A stretch of 64,000 bases of DNA from Prevotella sp. (lineage in GTDB: Bacteria; Bacteroidota; Bacteroidia; Bacteroidales; Bacteroidaceae), in the NCBI GenBank assembly GCA_016290175.1, contig JAEETD010000004.1, positions 1 to 64,000 of the forward strand. The letters are read 5' to 3'. Position numbers and translations under genes: made by a program. Each line of letters opens with the position of its first letter. Within the stretch, counting starts at the first letter, position 1. Of this stretch, positions 43,883-55,524 are shown piece by piece. Below the pieces are notes generated by a model that saw only the letters and a list, made by a program, of their open reading frames with translations, ran no database searches and was not told the origin of the DNA.

Positions 43883-45931
43883 ATGAGTGATTTTATACTG
43901 ACTTCACCCTATCAGCCTACAGGCGACCAGCCTGAGGCCATCAGGGAACTGACAGAAGGCCTGCGGCGTGGCGACCAGTCGCAGGTGCTGCTCGGTGTGA
44001 CGGGTTCGGGAAAGACCTTCACGATGGCGAATGTCATTGCCAGGATGAACCGCCCCACCCTCATCCTGAGCCACAACAAGACCTTGGCCGCCCAGCTCTA
44101 CGACGAGATGCGGGGTTTCTTCCCTCAAAACGCCGTAGAATATTATGTCAGCTATTATGACTACTATCAGCCGGAGGCCTATCTGCCTGCCAGTGACACC
44201 TATATCGAAAAAGACCTTGCCATCAATGAGGAGATAGACCGGTTGAGGTTGTCAGCCGTATCTAATTTACTTTCAGGCAGAAAAGACGTTGTCGTAGTAT
44301 CATCCGTATCGTGTATCTACGGTATGGGAAGTCCTGTAGCCTTACAGGAGAATGTCATCACCCTGCATGTAGGTCAGAAGCTCGACCGCAACATGCTGTT
44401 AAGGAATTTGGTCAGTGCTCTCTATATCCGCAACGACGTGGATCTGCAGCGAGGCAATTTCCGGGTAAAGGGCGACACCGTCGACATTGCGATGGCCTAC
44501 AGCGAAGTGGTGCTCCGCGTAACCTTCTGGGATGACGAGATTGACGCCATCGAAGAAGTAGATGCGGTGACTTTCGACCGTCTGGCACGTTTCGACGAAT
44601 ACAAGCTCTACCCAGCCAACCTCTTCATGACCTCGCAGGAGCAGACCAATATCGCCATCCGTGAGATACAGGACGACCTGATGCAGCAGGTGGCCTACTT
44701 CCAGGAACTGGGCGACGGCATCAAGGCCCAGAGAATCAAGGAGCGCGTGGAATACGACATGGAGATGATCAAGGAGCTGGGTCACTGTTCGGGTATCGAG
44801 AACTACAGCCGTTATTTCGACGGTCGTAAGGCGGGCGAAAGGCCCTACTGCCTGCTTGATTTCTTCCCAGACGACTATCTGATGATCATCGACGAGAGTC
44901 ATGTGTCGGTGCCACAGATAAGGGCGATGTACGGCGGTGACCGCGCCCGCAAGACCAACCTCGTGGAATACGGGTTCCGCCTGCCTGCCGCCTTCGACAA
45001 CCGTCCATTGACCTTCGAGGAGTTCCACGAGATGATCAACCAGGTGATCTATGTCTCCGCCACTCCAGCCGACTACGAACTGGAAGAGGCCGAGGGCGTG
45101 GTGGTGGAACAGGTGATCAGACCTACGGGCCTATTAGATCCGGAGATAGAGGTACGCAAGAGCGAGAACCAGATCGATGACCTGATGGACGAGATCCTCA
45201 CCCGCAGCCATCGCGGCGAGCGTGTACTTGTCACCACACTGACGAAACGTATGGCCGAAGAACTCAGCGGTTATCTGCTCGACCATCATATCGCCACAGC
45301 CTATATCCACAGCGATGTATCGACCCTCGACCGTGTGAAGATCCTCACCGATCTCAGACAAGGCACCTATGATGTGCTCGTGGGCGTGAACCTGCTGCGT
45401 GAGGGACTCGACCTGCCGGAGGTGTCGCTCGTGGCCATTCTCGATGCCGACAAGGAGGGATTCCTGCGCAACCACCGCAGTCTGACGCAGACGGCAGGCC
45501 GTGCTGCGAGAAACGTAAACGGCAAGGTGATCATGTATGCCGACACCGTCACCGCCTCGATGCAGCTGACCATCGACGAGACATTGCGTCGCCGGACGAA
45601 GCAGATACAATACAATGAGACGCACGGCATCACCCCCAAGCAGATTGTGAAGAACCTGAGTGTAAGCGCCCTGCGGAAGGAGAACCGCGCAGACACGAAG
45701 GAGCTGATGCGCGACATCAACGTGGCGGCAGAAAGCGGCAGCACGGGAGCAATGATGACAGCCGACCCCATCATCGGACAGATGACGCGCGAACAGCTGC
45801 AGAAACTGCTGCTGGAGACCACCCGCAAGATGAAGGAGGCCGCCAAGCAGCTTGACTTCCTGCAGGCTGCACAATATCGCGATGAAGTGTTCCGGCTCCA
45901 ACAGGAGTTGGATTTAGTTAATAGTGATTAG
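43883..45931 (+). CDS. uvrB: Excinuclease ABC subunit B
   Basis: GVTGSGKTFTMANVI; YYDYYQPEAYLP. Start moved from the track to MSDFILTSPYQPTGDQPEAI. Confidence 0.97.
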   Translation: MSDFILTSPYQPTGDQPEAIRELTEGLRRGDQSQVLLGVTGSGKTFTMANVIARMNRPTLILSHNKTLAAQLYDEMRGFFPQNAVEYYVSYYDYYQPEAYLPASDTYIEKDLAINEEIDRLRLSAVSNLLSGRKDVVVVSSVSCIYGMGSPVALQENVITLHVGQKLDRNMLLRNLVSALYIRNDVDLQRGNFRVKGDTVDIAMAYSEVVLRVTFWDDEIDAIEEVDAVTFDRLARFDEYKLYPANLFMTSQEQTNIAIREIQDDLMQQVAYFQELGDGIKAQRIKERVEYDMEMIKELGHCSGIENYSRYFDGRKAGERPYCLLDFFPDDYLMIIDESHVSVPQIRAMYGGDRARKTNLVEYGFRLPAAFDNRPLTFEEFHEMINQVIYVSATPADYELEEAEGVVVEQVIRPTGLLDPEIEVRKSENQIDDLMDEILTRSHRGERVLVTTLTKRMAEELSGYLLDHHIATAYIHSDVSTLDRVKILTDLRQGTYDVLVGVNLLREGLDLPEVSLVAILDADKEGFLRNHRSLTQTAGRAARNVNGKVIMYADTVTASMQLTIDETLRRRTKQIQYNETHGITPKQIVKNLSVSALRKENRADTKELMRDINVAAESGSTGAMMTADPIIGQMTREQLQKLLLETTRKMKEAAKQLDFLQAAQYRDEVFRLQQELDLVNSD

Positions 45932-45950
45932 TTAATAGTGAATAGTATTC
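45916..45950. repeat. Heptad array overlapping the 3' end of uvrB
   Basis: AGTTAAT AGTGATT AGTTAAT AGTGAAT AGTATTC; uvrB stop at 45929-45931. Confidence 0.8.
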
Positions 45951-45995
45951 ACAGAATAGTGAAAAAAACGAAAAATCTGTAAGCGGCAGCAAATT

Positions 45996-46023
45996 ATTCA
46001 CTATTCACTGTTCACTATTCACT
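45996..46023. repeat. Heptad array upstream of the DUF4468 operon promoter
   Basis: ATTCACT ATTCACT GTTCACT ATTCACT, spacer ATTTTTTCG, -7 box TACTTTTGC. Confidence 0.9.
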
Positions 46024-46063
46024 ATTTTTTCGTACTTTTGCAGACGCAATTATTAATAAGGTA

Positions 46064-46687
46064 ATGATGAAAAAGATTTTGATAACCCTGTTGATGGCGA
46101 TGCCCCTGATGGCTGCCGCACAGGACAACACCTGGGAGAGAATAGAACAGGCACCCGCCGAGAGCACTAACCCTGATGCCAAGTATCTGGCAGAGAACGC
46201 TGTTCCCATGGTCGACGGCAAGGTATGTTGGCAGAAAGTGATCGAAGCCCCCGGTAAAAGTGCTCAGCAGATCTTCGACATCCTGTTGGCTCAGCTCAAC
46301 AAGATGGTGAATGAGGAGAATCAGCTGATGGAGCGGAGCAGGGTGGCCATTCAGGATCAGGCCAACCACCAGCTGGGCGCCACCTTCCACGAATGGCTCG
46401 TCTTCAAGAATACCGCCCTCTCGCTCGACCGTACGGTATTGAACTTCCAGTTGATCGTGAACTGCAGCGACGGTAAGGCCGACGTCCAGATGACCCGTGT
46501 GAGCTACGACTACGAACTGGAGCGCGACCCCACCCATTATACGGCTGAGGACTGGATCAGCGACAAATACGCTGTGAACAAGAAGCGCACGAAGCTGCTG
46601 AAACTCTCGGCCAAGTTCCGCAGGAAGACCATCGACCGTAAGGACTACATCTTCAATAAGTTCGCTACACTCCTGAACGAGAAATGA
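46064..46687 (+). CDS. DUF4468 domain secreted protein
   Basis: Signal peptide; VCWQKVIEAPGKSAQQIFDILLAQLNKMV pattern. Confidence 0.75.
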   Translation: MMKKILITLLMAMPLMAAAQDNTWERIEQAPAESTNPDAKYLAENAVPMVDGKVCWQKVIEAPGKSAQQIFDILLAQLNKMVNEENQLMERSRVAIQDQANHQLGATFHEWLVFKNTALSLDRTVLNFQLIVNCSDGKADVQMTRVSYDYELERDPTHYTAEDWISDKYAVNKKRTKLLKLSAKFRRKTIDRKDYIFNKFATLLNEK

Positions 46688-46851
46688 ACAAAGACCGCAT
46701 TCGCAACGTGCTGAATCTGATCTTTATGATCGTGGCTGTGGTGGGCGTGGTGATCTACCTCACCGACGATAAGATGAAGGGTACCATCATTATCCTCATC
46801 GCCATGTGCTTTAAGATGGCGGAAGCCTCAATGAGAATGTTTAATAGATGA
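46684..46851 (+). CDS. Small membrane protein (55 aa), not in the ORF track
   Basis: Manual translation MNKDRIRNVLNLIFMIVAVVGVVIYLTDDKMKGTIIILIAMCFKMAEASMRMFNR*; ATGA overlaps with both neighbours. Confidence 0.85.
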   Translation: MNKDRIRNVLNLIFMIVAVVGVVIYLTDDKMKGTIIILIAMCFKMAEASMRMFNR

Positions 46852-49187
46852 AGCTAAAAATATTTTTGCTGCTGCTCGCGATGCTCGCCATCAGACCTCT
46901 GATGGCTCAGGACACCTATAACCAGATCGACGAGATGGGCAATGTGACGCAGCGCAACCAGAATTTCAACAAGCACAACAACGACACCACCTCGAGTAAC
47001 AAAGAGGTGCCCAAGGGACTGAAGACGTGGACCGTCGACCGGAAGTTCGGCAATGTGATTCCTACGGAGCCCGATACACTGGACCACCTCTTCCCTCAAA
47101 GCCTTTTCAATACGGGCAGGTATGGTGAGTACAACACCATCGGCAACAACTATTCCGCCCGCGAGAACCGTATCTATATCGACCGCAAGGAGAGCAGTTC
47201 GTTTATCTTCACCGACCCCTACTCCTTCTTTATGGTGGATCCTGACGAGTTCCAATATACCAACACCCTCTCACCGCTCACCTACCTCACTTATGACAAC
47301 TGCGGCGACAAGCAGCACGGTGAGGACAGGCTCGATGCGAAGTTTGCCGTGAATGTGAACAAACGGCTGGGTGTAGGTTTCCAGATGACCTACGACTACG
47401 CCCGAGGCTACTACGGCAACCAGAGTGTGTCGCACTTCAACGGTTCGCTCTTCGCCACTTATCTGGGTGACCGCTATAATGCCCACTTCCTCTTCTCGAC
47501 GAACCACCAGAAGGCCGCCGAGAACGGAGGTATCACCAACGACGAGTATATCCAGCATCCGGAATCATTCGTCGACCAGTTCTCAGATGAAGAGATCCCG
47601 ACGATACTCATGCAGAACTGGAACCGCAACGACAACCTGCACGTCTTCTTGAGCCATCGTTACAACATCGGTTTCTACCGTCAGGTGCCGATGACCGAGG
47701 AGGAAATCAAGGCCCGCGAGTTTGCTAAGGCAGCTCAGCAGGAGAAGGAAGAACGGGAGCAGAAGAAAGAAGGCAAGGATGCCCCTCAGGGTCGTGTGGC
47801 CGATGCACCGAAAGGCCGTCCGGAAGGAGCTGCCATCGCCGGTATGGAACCTCCTAAGGAGAATACCGGTGAGGCTGTCGATACTACCCGTATCCAGGTG
47901 GACAGTCAGGAGATTGCCGACAGTCTGAACCGTCTGCAAGCCATCCAGGACTCCATCGACGCCACGATGAAGAAGGAGTATGTGCCTGTGACCAGTATCA
48001 TCCATACACTGGAACTGCACAACTATAAGCGCATCTATCAGGCCTATTTTTCACCTCAAGAGTATTACTTCAAGCGCAATTACACCACCTTGGGTGGCGA
48101 CAGCATTGAGGATATCACCAAGCATTTCCAGGTGAAGAACACCCTGGGACTGGCATTGCTCGAGGGCTTTAATAAATATATGAAGGCCGGACTGAAAGCC
48201 TTTGTCACCCACGAGTATCGTCGTTATGATATGCCCGACACCCTCGGCACCTCCGTCTTCCAGCAGCGATGGACAGAGCATAACGTCAGCGTGGGCGGAC
48301 AGATCAACAAGACCGAGGGCAAGACCCTGCATTTCAACCTTACGGGCGAGTTCTGGATGGCTGGCGAGGATGCCGGACAGCTGAAGCTCGACTTCAATAC
48401 CGACCTGAACTTCAAGTTCCTGAAGGACAGCATCCGTATAGCTGCCAAGGCATTCTTCCATCGCACGAACCCCTCGTTCTTCTATCGCCGTTACCACTCA
48501 CAACACCTGTGGTGGGACCGTCAGAACGACTTCAAGCAGGAGATGCGCACCAGGATAGAGGGCAACCTGTCGTACTCGCTGACAAACACCCGTCTGCGTC
48601 TGGCCATCGAGGAAGTACAGAACTACACCTACTTCGGGATGAGTTACGACCATACCTATGAAAATCTCAACCCCGACTCTCCCGACGGTCGTAAGAACAT
48701 GACGGCCGATGTCTATCAGGAAGGCGGTAATATCAACCTGATCACAGCCCAGTTGTTCCAGAACTTCCGACTCGGCCCGCTGAACTGGGAGAATATCATC
48801 ACCTATCAGAACTCCAGCAACAAAGAGGTATTGCCGTTGCCCGCGCTGAATATCTTCTCGAACCTCTATCTAAAGTTCAAGATTGCACGCGTGCTCAATG
48901 TGGAACTGGGTGGCAACGTGACCTACTACACTAAGTACGAAGCACCCGATTTCTGTCCGATGATCAACCAGTTTGCCATTCAGAAGAATGAAGCAAACCG
49001 TGTGGAGTTAGGAGAATTCCCATTCGTGGATGTCTACGCCAACCTGAAGTTGAAGGGCGTGCGTTTCTTCGTTATCATGAGCAATGTGCTCTACAGTTCA
49101 GCCAACAGGAAATACTTCACCACACCACATTACCCGATGAATGGTCAGGTATTGCACATGGGTGTCTCCTGGCCTTTCTTTAACTAG
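46848..49187 (+). CDS. Putative outer membrane porin, Bacteroidetes type
   Basis: Signal peptide, beta-rich protein, aromatic C-terminus (HMGVSWPFFN), NTLSPLTYLTYDNCG. Confidence 0.75.
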   Translation: MKLKIFLLLLAMLAIRPLMAQDTYNQIDEMGNVTQRNQNFNKHNNDTTSSNKEVPKGLKTWTVDRKFGNVIPTEPDTLDHLFPQSLFNTGRYGEYNTIGNNYSARENRIYIDRKESSSFIFTDPYSFFMVDPDEFQYTNTLSPLTYLTYDNCGDKQHGEDRLDAKFAVNVNKRLGVGFQMTYDYARGYYGNQSVSHFNGSLFATYLGDRYNAHFLFSTNHQKAAENGGITNDEYIQHPESFVDQFSDEEIPTILMQNWNRNDNLHVFLSHRYNIGFYRQVPMTEEEIKAREFAKAAQQEKEEREQKKEGKDAPQGRVADAPKGRPEGAAIAGMEPPKENTGEAVDTTRIQVDSQEIADSLNRLQAIQDSIDATMKKEYVPVTSIIHTLELHNYKRIYQAYFSPQEYYFKRNYTTLGGDSIEDITKHFQVKNTLGLALLEGFNKYMKAGLKAFVTHEYRRYDMPDTLGTSVFQQRWTEHNVSVGGQINKTEGKTLHFNLTGEFWMAGEDAGQLKLDFNTDLNFKFLKDSIRIAAKAFFHRTNPSFFYRRYHSQHLWWDRQNDFKQEMRTRIEGNLSYSLTNTRLRLAIEEVQNYTYFGMSYDHTYENLNPDSPDGRKNMTADVYQEGGNINLITAQLFQNFRLGPLNWENIITYQNSSNKEVLPLPALNIFSNLYLKFKIARVLNVELGGNVTYYTKYEAPDFCPMINQFAIQKNEANRVELGEFPFVDVYANLKLKGVRFFVIMSNVLYSSANRKYFTTPHYPMNGQVLHMGVSWPFFN

Positions 49188-49193
49188 GGACTC

Positions 49194-50138
49194 CTAGACC
49201 AAGAGCAAGCCCGCTGCCACGCAGACTCCGTAAATAAAGATATTGCACGCTGTATCTCCCAAACAGATATTCAGCGCCTTTCCTTTATCTATCCGCTTGA
49301 TCTTCAGATAAGTATACACATGGAAGACCAGATAGACAAAAGGCAGGAAGAATGCCAGCGGATGACCGTTCATCAGGAAGGTGAAGCCCAGGATCATGGC
49401 CCCGATACCAACGCCCAGATAGCACTGTAATGCGCCCTTGGCACCGATGCGCACTACGAGTGTGTTCTTACCCGCCTCACGGTCGGTATCACGGTCACGG
49501 AAATTATTCACCAGCAGCAAGGCGTCGATCACCAGGCCACAGGCTACTGAGGCAAGGAACACCTCCCAAGTCACAACGTGCAGCTGCACATAATAGGTGA
49601 TACACACGGGCACGATGCCGAAGAACACCAACACCAGTACATCGCCCAGTCCCATATACGACAGATGGGTGGTATAGAGGAAACAGAACACTATGCAGAC
49701 CAGACCGATCAGTATCATCTCCAGCCCTCCCCAAAATACCAAGGGTAAACCGATAAGACAAGCCAGACAGGTAGTGGCGGCAATGGCCTTCTTCATGGAG
49801 TCGAGTTTCACCCAACCCATTGCACAAGCGCGACGAGGTCCCAAGCGGGTCTCGATATCGTCGGTACCGTTGGCAAAGTCGAAGAAGTCATTGATGAAGT
49901 TGGCGTCTATCTGCATCACGAAGGCAAAGAGCAGACACAACACAGCAGCCAGCCAGCTGAACACATCGTCACCATATGTCTTGGCATCGACATAGGCCAA
50001 CGACACACCAATCATCACGGGTACGGCAGCGCCCGACAACGTCTTCGGACGAGCAGCCAGGAGCCAAGCCTTCATGGAATTGGTCTCAATTCTCTTCTCT
50101 TCCAACATAATTTCTACTATTTTCGTGCAAAAATACAA
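49194..50138 (-). CDS. menA: 1,4-dihydroxy-2-naphthoate polyprenyltransferase
   Basis: UbiA-family motif DANFINDFFDFANGTDD; NNFRDRDTDREAGKNTLVVRIG. Confidence 0.93.
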   Translation of the reverse strand: MYFCTKIVEIMLEEKRIETNSMKAWLLAARPKTLSGAAVPVMIGVSLAYVDAKTYGDDVFSWLAAVLCLLFAFVMQIDANFINDFFDFANGTDDIETRLGPRRACAMGWVKLDSMKKAIAATTCLACLIGLPLVFWGGLEMILIGLVCIVFCFLYTTHLSYMGLGDVLVLVFFGIVPVCITYYVQLHVVTWEVFLASVACGLVIDALLLVNNFRDRDTDREAGKNTLVVRIGAKGALQCYLGVGIGAMILGFTFLMNGHPLAFFLPFVYLVFHVYTYLKIKRIDKGKALNICLGDTACNIFIYGVCVAAGLLLV

Positions 50139-50145
50139 AAAAAAT

Positions 50146-50173
50146 ATGAATTATGAATTATGAATTGTGAATT
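50146..50173. repeat. Heptad array upstream of the HD-domain gene promoter
   Basis: ATGAATT ATGAATT ATGAATT GTGAATT, spacer ATTTCG, -7 box TATATTTGC. Confidence 0.9.
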
Positions 50174-50208
50174 ATTTCGTATATTTGCATCAAAATACAG
50201 ACTTATCT

Positions 50209-50868
50209 ATGATTACCAATAGCCCAAGCCTCGATCTGGTGGAGTTCGTCGAGACCCAGATTCTTCCCCAGTATACCAATTTCGACCGTGCCCACAATCT
50301 GGAGCATGTCACCCGTGTGATACGCCGTTCACTTGAGATGGTCAGAATCACAGGCGCTGATATCAACATGGCCTATGTCATCGCAGCCTATCACGATTTA
50401 GGCATGTCGGGGCCACGCGCCATTCACCACCTGACGGGCGGTAAGATACTCGCCAGCGATGCCAGACTGAAGAAATGGTTTTCAAAGGAACAGATCAAGA
50501 TTATGAAAGAGGCGGTGGAGGATCATCGCGCCTCAGCCAGTCATGCGCCCCGAAGCCTCTATGGCAAGATTGTGGCAGAGGCCGATAGGGACATCAGCGT
50601 CGACATTGTCATTCGTCGCACCATCCAATATGGTCTGGGCAACTATCCTCAACTAGACAAAGAAGGACACTGGAAACGCTTCAAACAGCATCTGGACGAG
50701 AAATACTCCATCAATGGCTACATCCGCCTATGGCTTCCCCACTCGCCCAATGAGCGTAGTCTCAACGAACTGCGCCAGCTCATTGCCGACCCTCAGAAGC
50801 TCCGCGAGACCTTCGAGACGATCTTCGCTGAAGAGACTACCAAAGAAGCGACCGAAGAGACTACCTGA
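50209..50868 (+). CDS. HD domain phosphohydrolase
   Basis: HNLEHVTRVIRRS, AAYHDLGMSG and AEADRDIS motifs. Start moved from the track. Confidence 0.85.
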   Translation: MITNSPSLDLVEFVETQILPQYTNFDRAHNLEHVTRVIRRSLEMVRITGADINMAYVIAAYHDLGMSGPRAIHHLTGGKILASDARLKKWFSKEQIKIMKEAVEDHRASASHAPRSLYGKIVAEADRDISVDIVIRRTIQYGLGNYPQLDKEGHWKRFKQHLDEKYSINGYIRLWLPHSPNERSLNELRQLIADPQKLRETFETIFAEETTKEATEETT

Positions 50869-51016
50869 GATACATCCAATAGATATATCCTATCACTGCT
50901 GCCAATACGATCAGTACAATCGAACGGATGAGGCAGCTGGCTACTTTCTTGATAATCAGGAAAGCAACGATGACTGCAACTAAAAGAAAAATGTAATATC
51001 CAATACTATTCTCCAT
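50861..51016 (-). CDS. Small membrane protein (51 aa), not in the ORF track
   Basis: Manual translation MENSIGYYIFLLVAVIVAFLIIKKVASCLIRSIVLIVLAAVIGYIYWMYLR*; 2 bp downstream of the rlu gene. Confidence 0.8.
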   Translation of the reverse strand: MENSIGYYIFLLVAVIVAFLIIKKVASCLIRSIVLIVLAAVIGYIYWMYLR

Positions 51017-51018
51017 AA

Positions 51019-51912
51019 TCAGAACATTTTTTTAAAGGCCGTTGGTAAAGGGGTCTCAAACTCCATAGGCTCACCCGTCACAGGATGATGGAAACACAGC
51101 AGCCAGGCATGCAGGCAAAGACGATGCAGCGGGTCGTCACCATTGCCGTATTTCGGATCGCCACAGACAGGATGTCCCATATCGGCAGAATGGACGCGGA
51201 TCTGATTCTTACGACCCGTCTCCAACTTGAACTCCACCAAGGAATGATCAGCCGTACGGGCCAGTACATGGTAATGGGTGATGGCATACTTACCACCATT
51301 ATCGACAGGCGACGAGTAGGTAACATAAGCCTTGTTGTCCTTCAGCCAGTTCTCTATCGTACCGTCGTCTTCTGCAATCTCTCCTGAGCAGACGGCCACA
51401 TAGCGACGGTCGTAGACGATCTCGTGCCAATTATGCTCCAGGATCTGTTCCGTCTCCATATCCTTGGCGTAGACCATCAGTCCGCTGGTGTCGCGGTCGA
51501 GACGATGGACTACATGTGACGTGCACTTCTGGCGCGACTTCTTGAAGTAGTCGTCGAGCACGCTCTTCACATTCAAAGTTGAGTGGCCGCCAGCCATCGA
51601 GAGAATACCTTCGGCCTTCTCAACGACAATCAGCCAACGGTCTTCATAAACGATCTTCACCCAACGGTTCTTAAAGCCCTGCTGGTTGCGCTTGGTCTTG
51701 CTCACGGCAATCTTCATGCCCTTCTCCAAAGGGAAGTCGAACTGCGATACCGTCTTACCGTCGACCTTGATGCCCCGCCCTTGCAGCGTGGCCTTGATCT
51801 TCGACTTCGACTGCGGCACATTCGCCAACAGCCATTCGAGCAACGGCATCGGCTCAGAGACGACGAAATGGTCGTACTCTCCCTCACGGTTATATCCTGC
51901 ATTGTATCTCAT
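51019..51912 (-). CDS. RluA-family RNA pseudouridine synthase
   Basis: S4-like N-terminus; HVVHRLDRDTSGLMVYAK and TGRKNQIRVHSADMGHPVCGDPKYG. Start moved from the track. Confidence 0.92.
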   Translation of the reverse strand: MRYNAGYNREGEYDHFVVSEPMPLLEWLLANVPQSKSKIKATLQGRGIKVDGKTVSQFDFPLEKGMKIAVSKTKRNQQGFKNRWVKIVYEDRWLIVVEKAEGILSMAGGHSTLNVKSVLDDYFKKSRQKCTSHVVHRLDRDTSGLMVYAKDMETEQILEHNWHEIVYDRRYVAVCSGEIAEDDGTIENWLKDNKAYVTYSSPVDNGGKYAITHYHVLARTADHSLVEFKLETGRKNQIRVHSADMGHPVCGDPKYGNGDDPLHRLCLHAWLLCFHHPVTGEPMEFETPLPTAFKKMF

Positions 51913-51947
51913 ATCTGCTGATTTTGGGTGCAAAGTTACGTATTTTT

Positions 51948-51982
51948 ATTGAACATTGACCATTGAAAATGGAAAATTATGC
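51948..51982. repeat. Heptad array upstream of the rlu promoter
   Basis: ATTGAAC ATTGACC ATTGAAA ATGGAAA ATTATGC; minus-strand -7 box TAACTTTGC at 51930-51938. Confidence 0.8.
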
Positions 51983-51997
51983 AGGCTGCATCAAATT

Positions 51998-52025
51998 TTT
52001 CACTGTTCACTGTTCACTATTCACT
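51998..52025. repeat. Heptad array upstream of the ABC-F promoter
   Basis: TTTCACT GTTCACT GTTCACT ATTCACT, spacer ATTTTTTCG, -7 box TACCTTTGC. Confidence 0.9.
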
Positions 52026-52058
52026 ATTTTTTCGTACCTTTGCACCCTCATTCAGTAG

Positions 52059-53702
<1,644 letters not shown>

Positions 53703-53762
53703 AAAGTAAATAGTGGCACAGAATTTGCTTGTAGATCTATAAAGATTTAAACAACAGCAATT

Positions 53763-54344
53763 ATGACAGAAAAAGATATTAATATTGAAGACGAGGAGAC
53801 TCTGAACGAGACTCCCGCAGAAGAGACTGACAATCAGGCAGAAGAATCAGAAAAGACAGAAGACTCCGAGAACTCCGAGGATGCTGAGGAGAAAGATCCC
53901 TTAGAGGCTGCTCTGGCAGAGAATGCCGAGCTGAAAGACAAGTGGCTCCGCTCTGTAGCAGAGTTTGAGAACTATCGGAAGCGCACCCTGAAGGAACGTG
54001 CAGAGCTGATCCTGAACGGAGGCGAGAAGTTTATCACAGCCATCCTGCCCGTGCTCGACGACATGGAACGCGCCATCGCGAATGGTGCCAAGACTGAAGA
54101 CCCTGCTGTACTCCGTGAGGGTATGGAGCTGATTTATCAGAAATTCATGAAGACCCTCGAAGCTCAGGGCGTAAGCAAGATCGAGACGACAGATGCCTAC
54201 TTCGATACCGACGTACATGAGGCAGTGGCTATGGTACCAGGTATGGGTGACGACAAGAAGGGTAAGGTGATCGACTGTCTGCAACAAGGCTATAAACTAA
54301 ACGACAAAGTAATCCGCCACGCAAAAGTGGCAGTAGGACAATAA
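53763..54344 (+). CDS. grpE: Nucleotide exchange factor GrpE
   Basis: Acidic N-terminus; RSVAEFENYRKRTLKE; directly upstream of dnaJ. Confidence 0.96.
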   Translation: MTEKDINIEDEETLNETPAEETDNQAEESEKTEDSENSEDAEEKDPLEAALAENAELKDKWLRSVAEFENYRKRTLKERAELILNGGEKFITAILPVLDDMERAIANGAKTEDPAVLREGMELIYQKFMKTLEAQGVSKIETTDAYFDTDVHEAVAMVPGMGDDKKGKVIDCLQQGYKLNDKVIRHAKVAVGQ

Positions 54345-54350
54345 CAACAC

Positions 54351-55505
54351 ATGGCACAAAAAAGAGACTATTATGAGGTGCTTGGGGTCGAGAAGACCGC
54401 CTCGGAGGACGAGATAAAGAAAGCCTATCGAAAGATAGCCATCAAGTACCACCCCGACCGTAATCCCGGCGACAAGGAAGCTGAGGAGAAATTCAAGGAG
54501 GCCGCAGAGGCCTATAATGTGCTGCACGACCCGAAGACGCGTCAGCAGTACGACCAGTTCGGTTTTAACGGTCCGGGTATGGGCGGCTTCGACTTCAGTA
54601 GCTTCGGTGGTGCCTCGATGAACATGGACGATATCTTCTCGATGTTCGGCGACATCTTCGGAGGTCACGGCTTTGGCGGTTTCGGAGGTCAGCGCCGTCC
54701 ACAACAGCATCGTGGCAGTGACCTGCGTCTGAAAGTAAGACTGACGCTGGAAGAGATCAACAAGGGTGTCACCAAGAAATTCAAGGTTCGCAAGGATATC
54801 AGCTGCCCTCATTGCAATGGTTCTGGTGCAGAGGCCGGCAGCGGCAAAGAACAGTGTGCCACCTGTCATGGTAGCGGTGTCATCACCCACACCACACAGA
54901 GCATCTTCGGTATGATGCAGCAGCAAAGTGTCTGCCCCAACTGTCACGGAGAAGGCCAAGTCATCAAGAACAAGTGTAAGCACTGCGGTGGTACTGGTGT
55001 CGAGAAAGGCGAGGAAGTGGTGGAGATCAACATCCCTGCAGGTGTGGCTGAAGGTATGGTCGTCAATGTTCCCGGCAAGGGTAATGCAGGTAAGCACAAC
55101 GGTATTGCCGGAGATATACAAGTGTTCATAGAAGAAGCAGAGAACGACACCTTCATCCGCGACGGCAATGATCTGATCTACAACCTGCTGCTCGACTTCC
55201 CCACAGCAGCCCTGGGTGGTGAGGTGGAAGTACCAACCATTGACGGTACGAAGCTGAAGGTGAAACTGGAGAACGGCACACAACCCGGTAAGACTCTCCG
55301 TCTGCGCGGCAAGGGACTGCCTGCCGTACAAGGCTACGGTTCTGGTAAGGGCGACCTCGTGGTAAACATCAGTGTCTATATCCCCAAGACCCTCAGCCGT
55401 GAGGAGAAGGAACTGGTGGAGCAATTCAAGGACTCTGACAATTTCAAGGGCGACAAGCAGACAAGGGACTCTATCTTCCAGCGCTTCAAGAACTATTTCA
55501 ATTAA
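54351..55505 (+). CDS. dnaJ: Chaperone DnaJ
   Basis: J domain HPD motif (YHPDRNPGD), Gly/Phe region and zinc-finger CxxCxGxG repeats. Confidence 0.97.
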   Translation: MAQKRDYYEVLGVEKTASEDEIKKAYRKIAIKYHPDRNPGDKEAEEKFKEAAEAYNVLHDPKTRQQYDQFGFNGPGMGGFDFSSFGGASMNMDDIFSMFGDIFGGHGFGGFGGQRRPQQHRGSDLRLKVRLTLEEINKGVTKKFKVRKDISCPHCNGSGAEAGSGKEQCATCHGSGVITHTTQSIFGMMQQQSVCPNCHGEGQVIKNKCKHCGGTGVEKGEEVVEINIPAGVAEGMVVNVPGKGNAGKHNGIAGDIQVFIEEAENDTFIRDGNDLIYNLLLDFPTAALGGEVEVPTIDGTKLKVKLENGTQPGKTLRLRGKGLPAVQGYGSGKGDLVVNISVYIPKTLSREEKELVEQFKDSDNFKGDKQTRDSIFQRFKNYFN

Positions 55506-55524
55506 ATAACAACAGAAAGTTGAA

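Noticed and set aside
47700-47960. Charged low-complexity insert in the putative porin
   Set aside because: Likely a normal extracellular or linker region; no nucleotide periodicity noticed.
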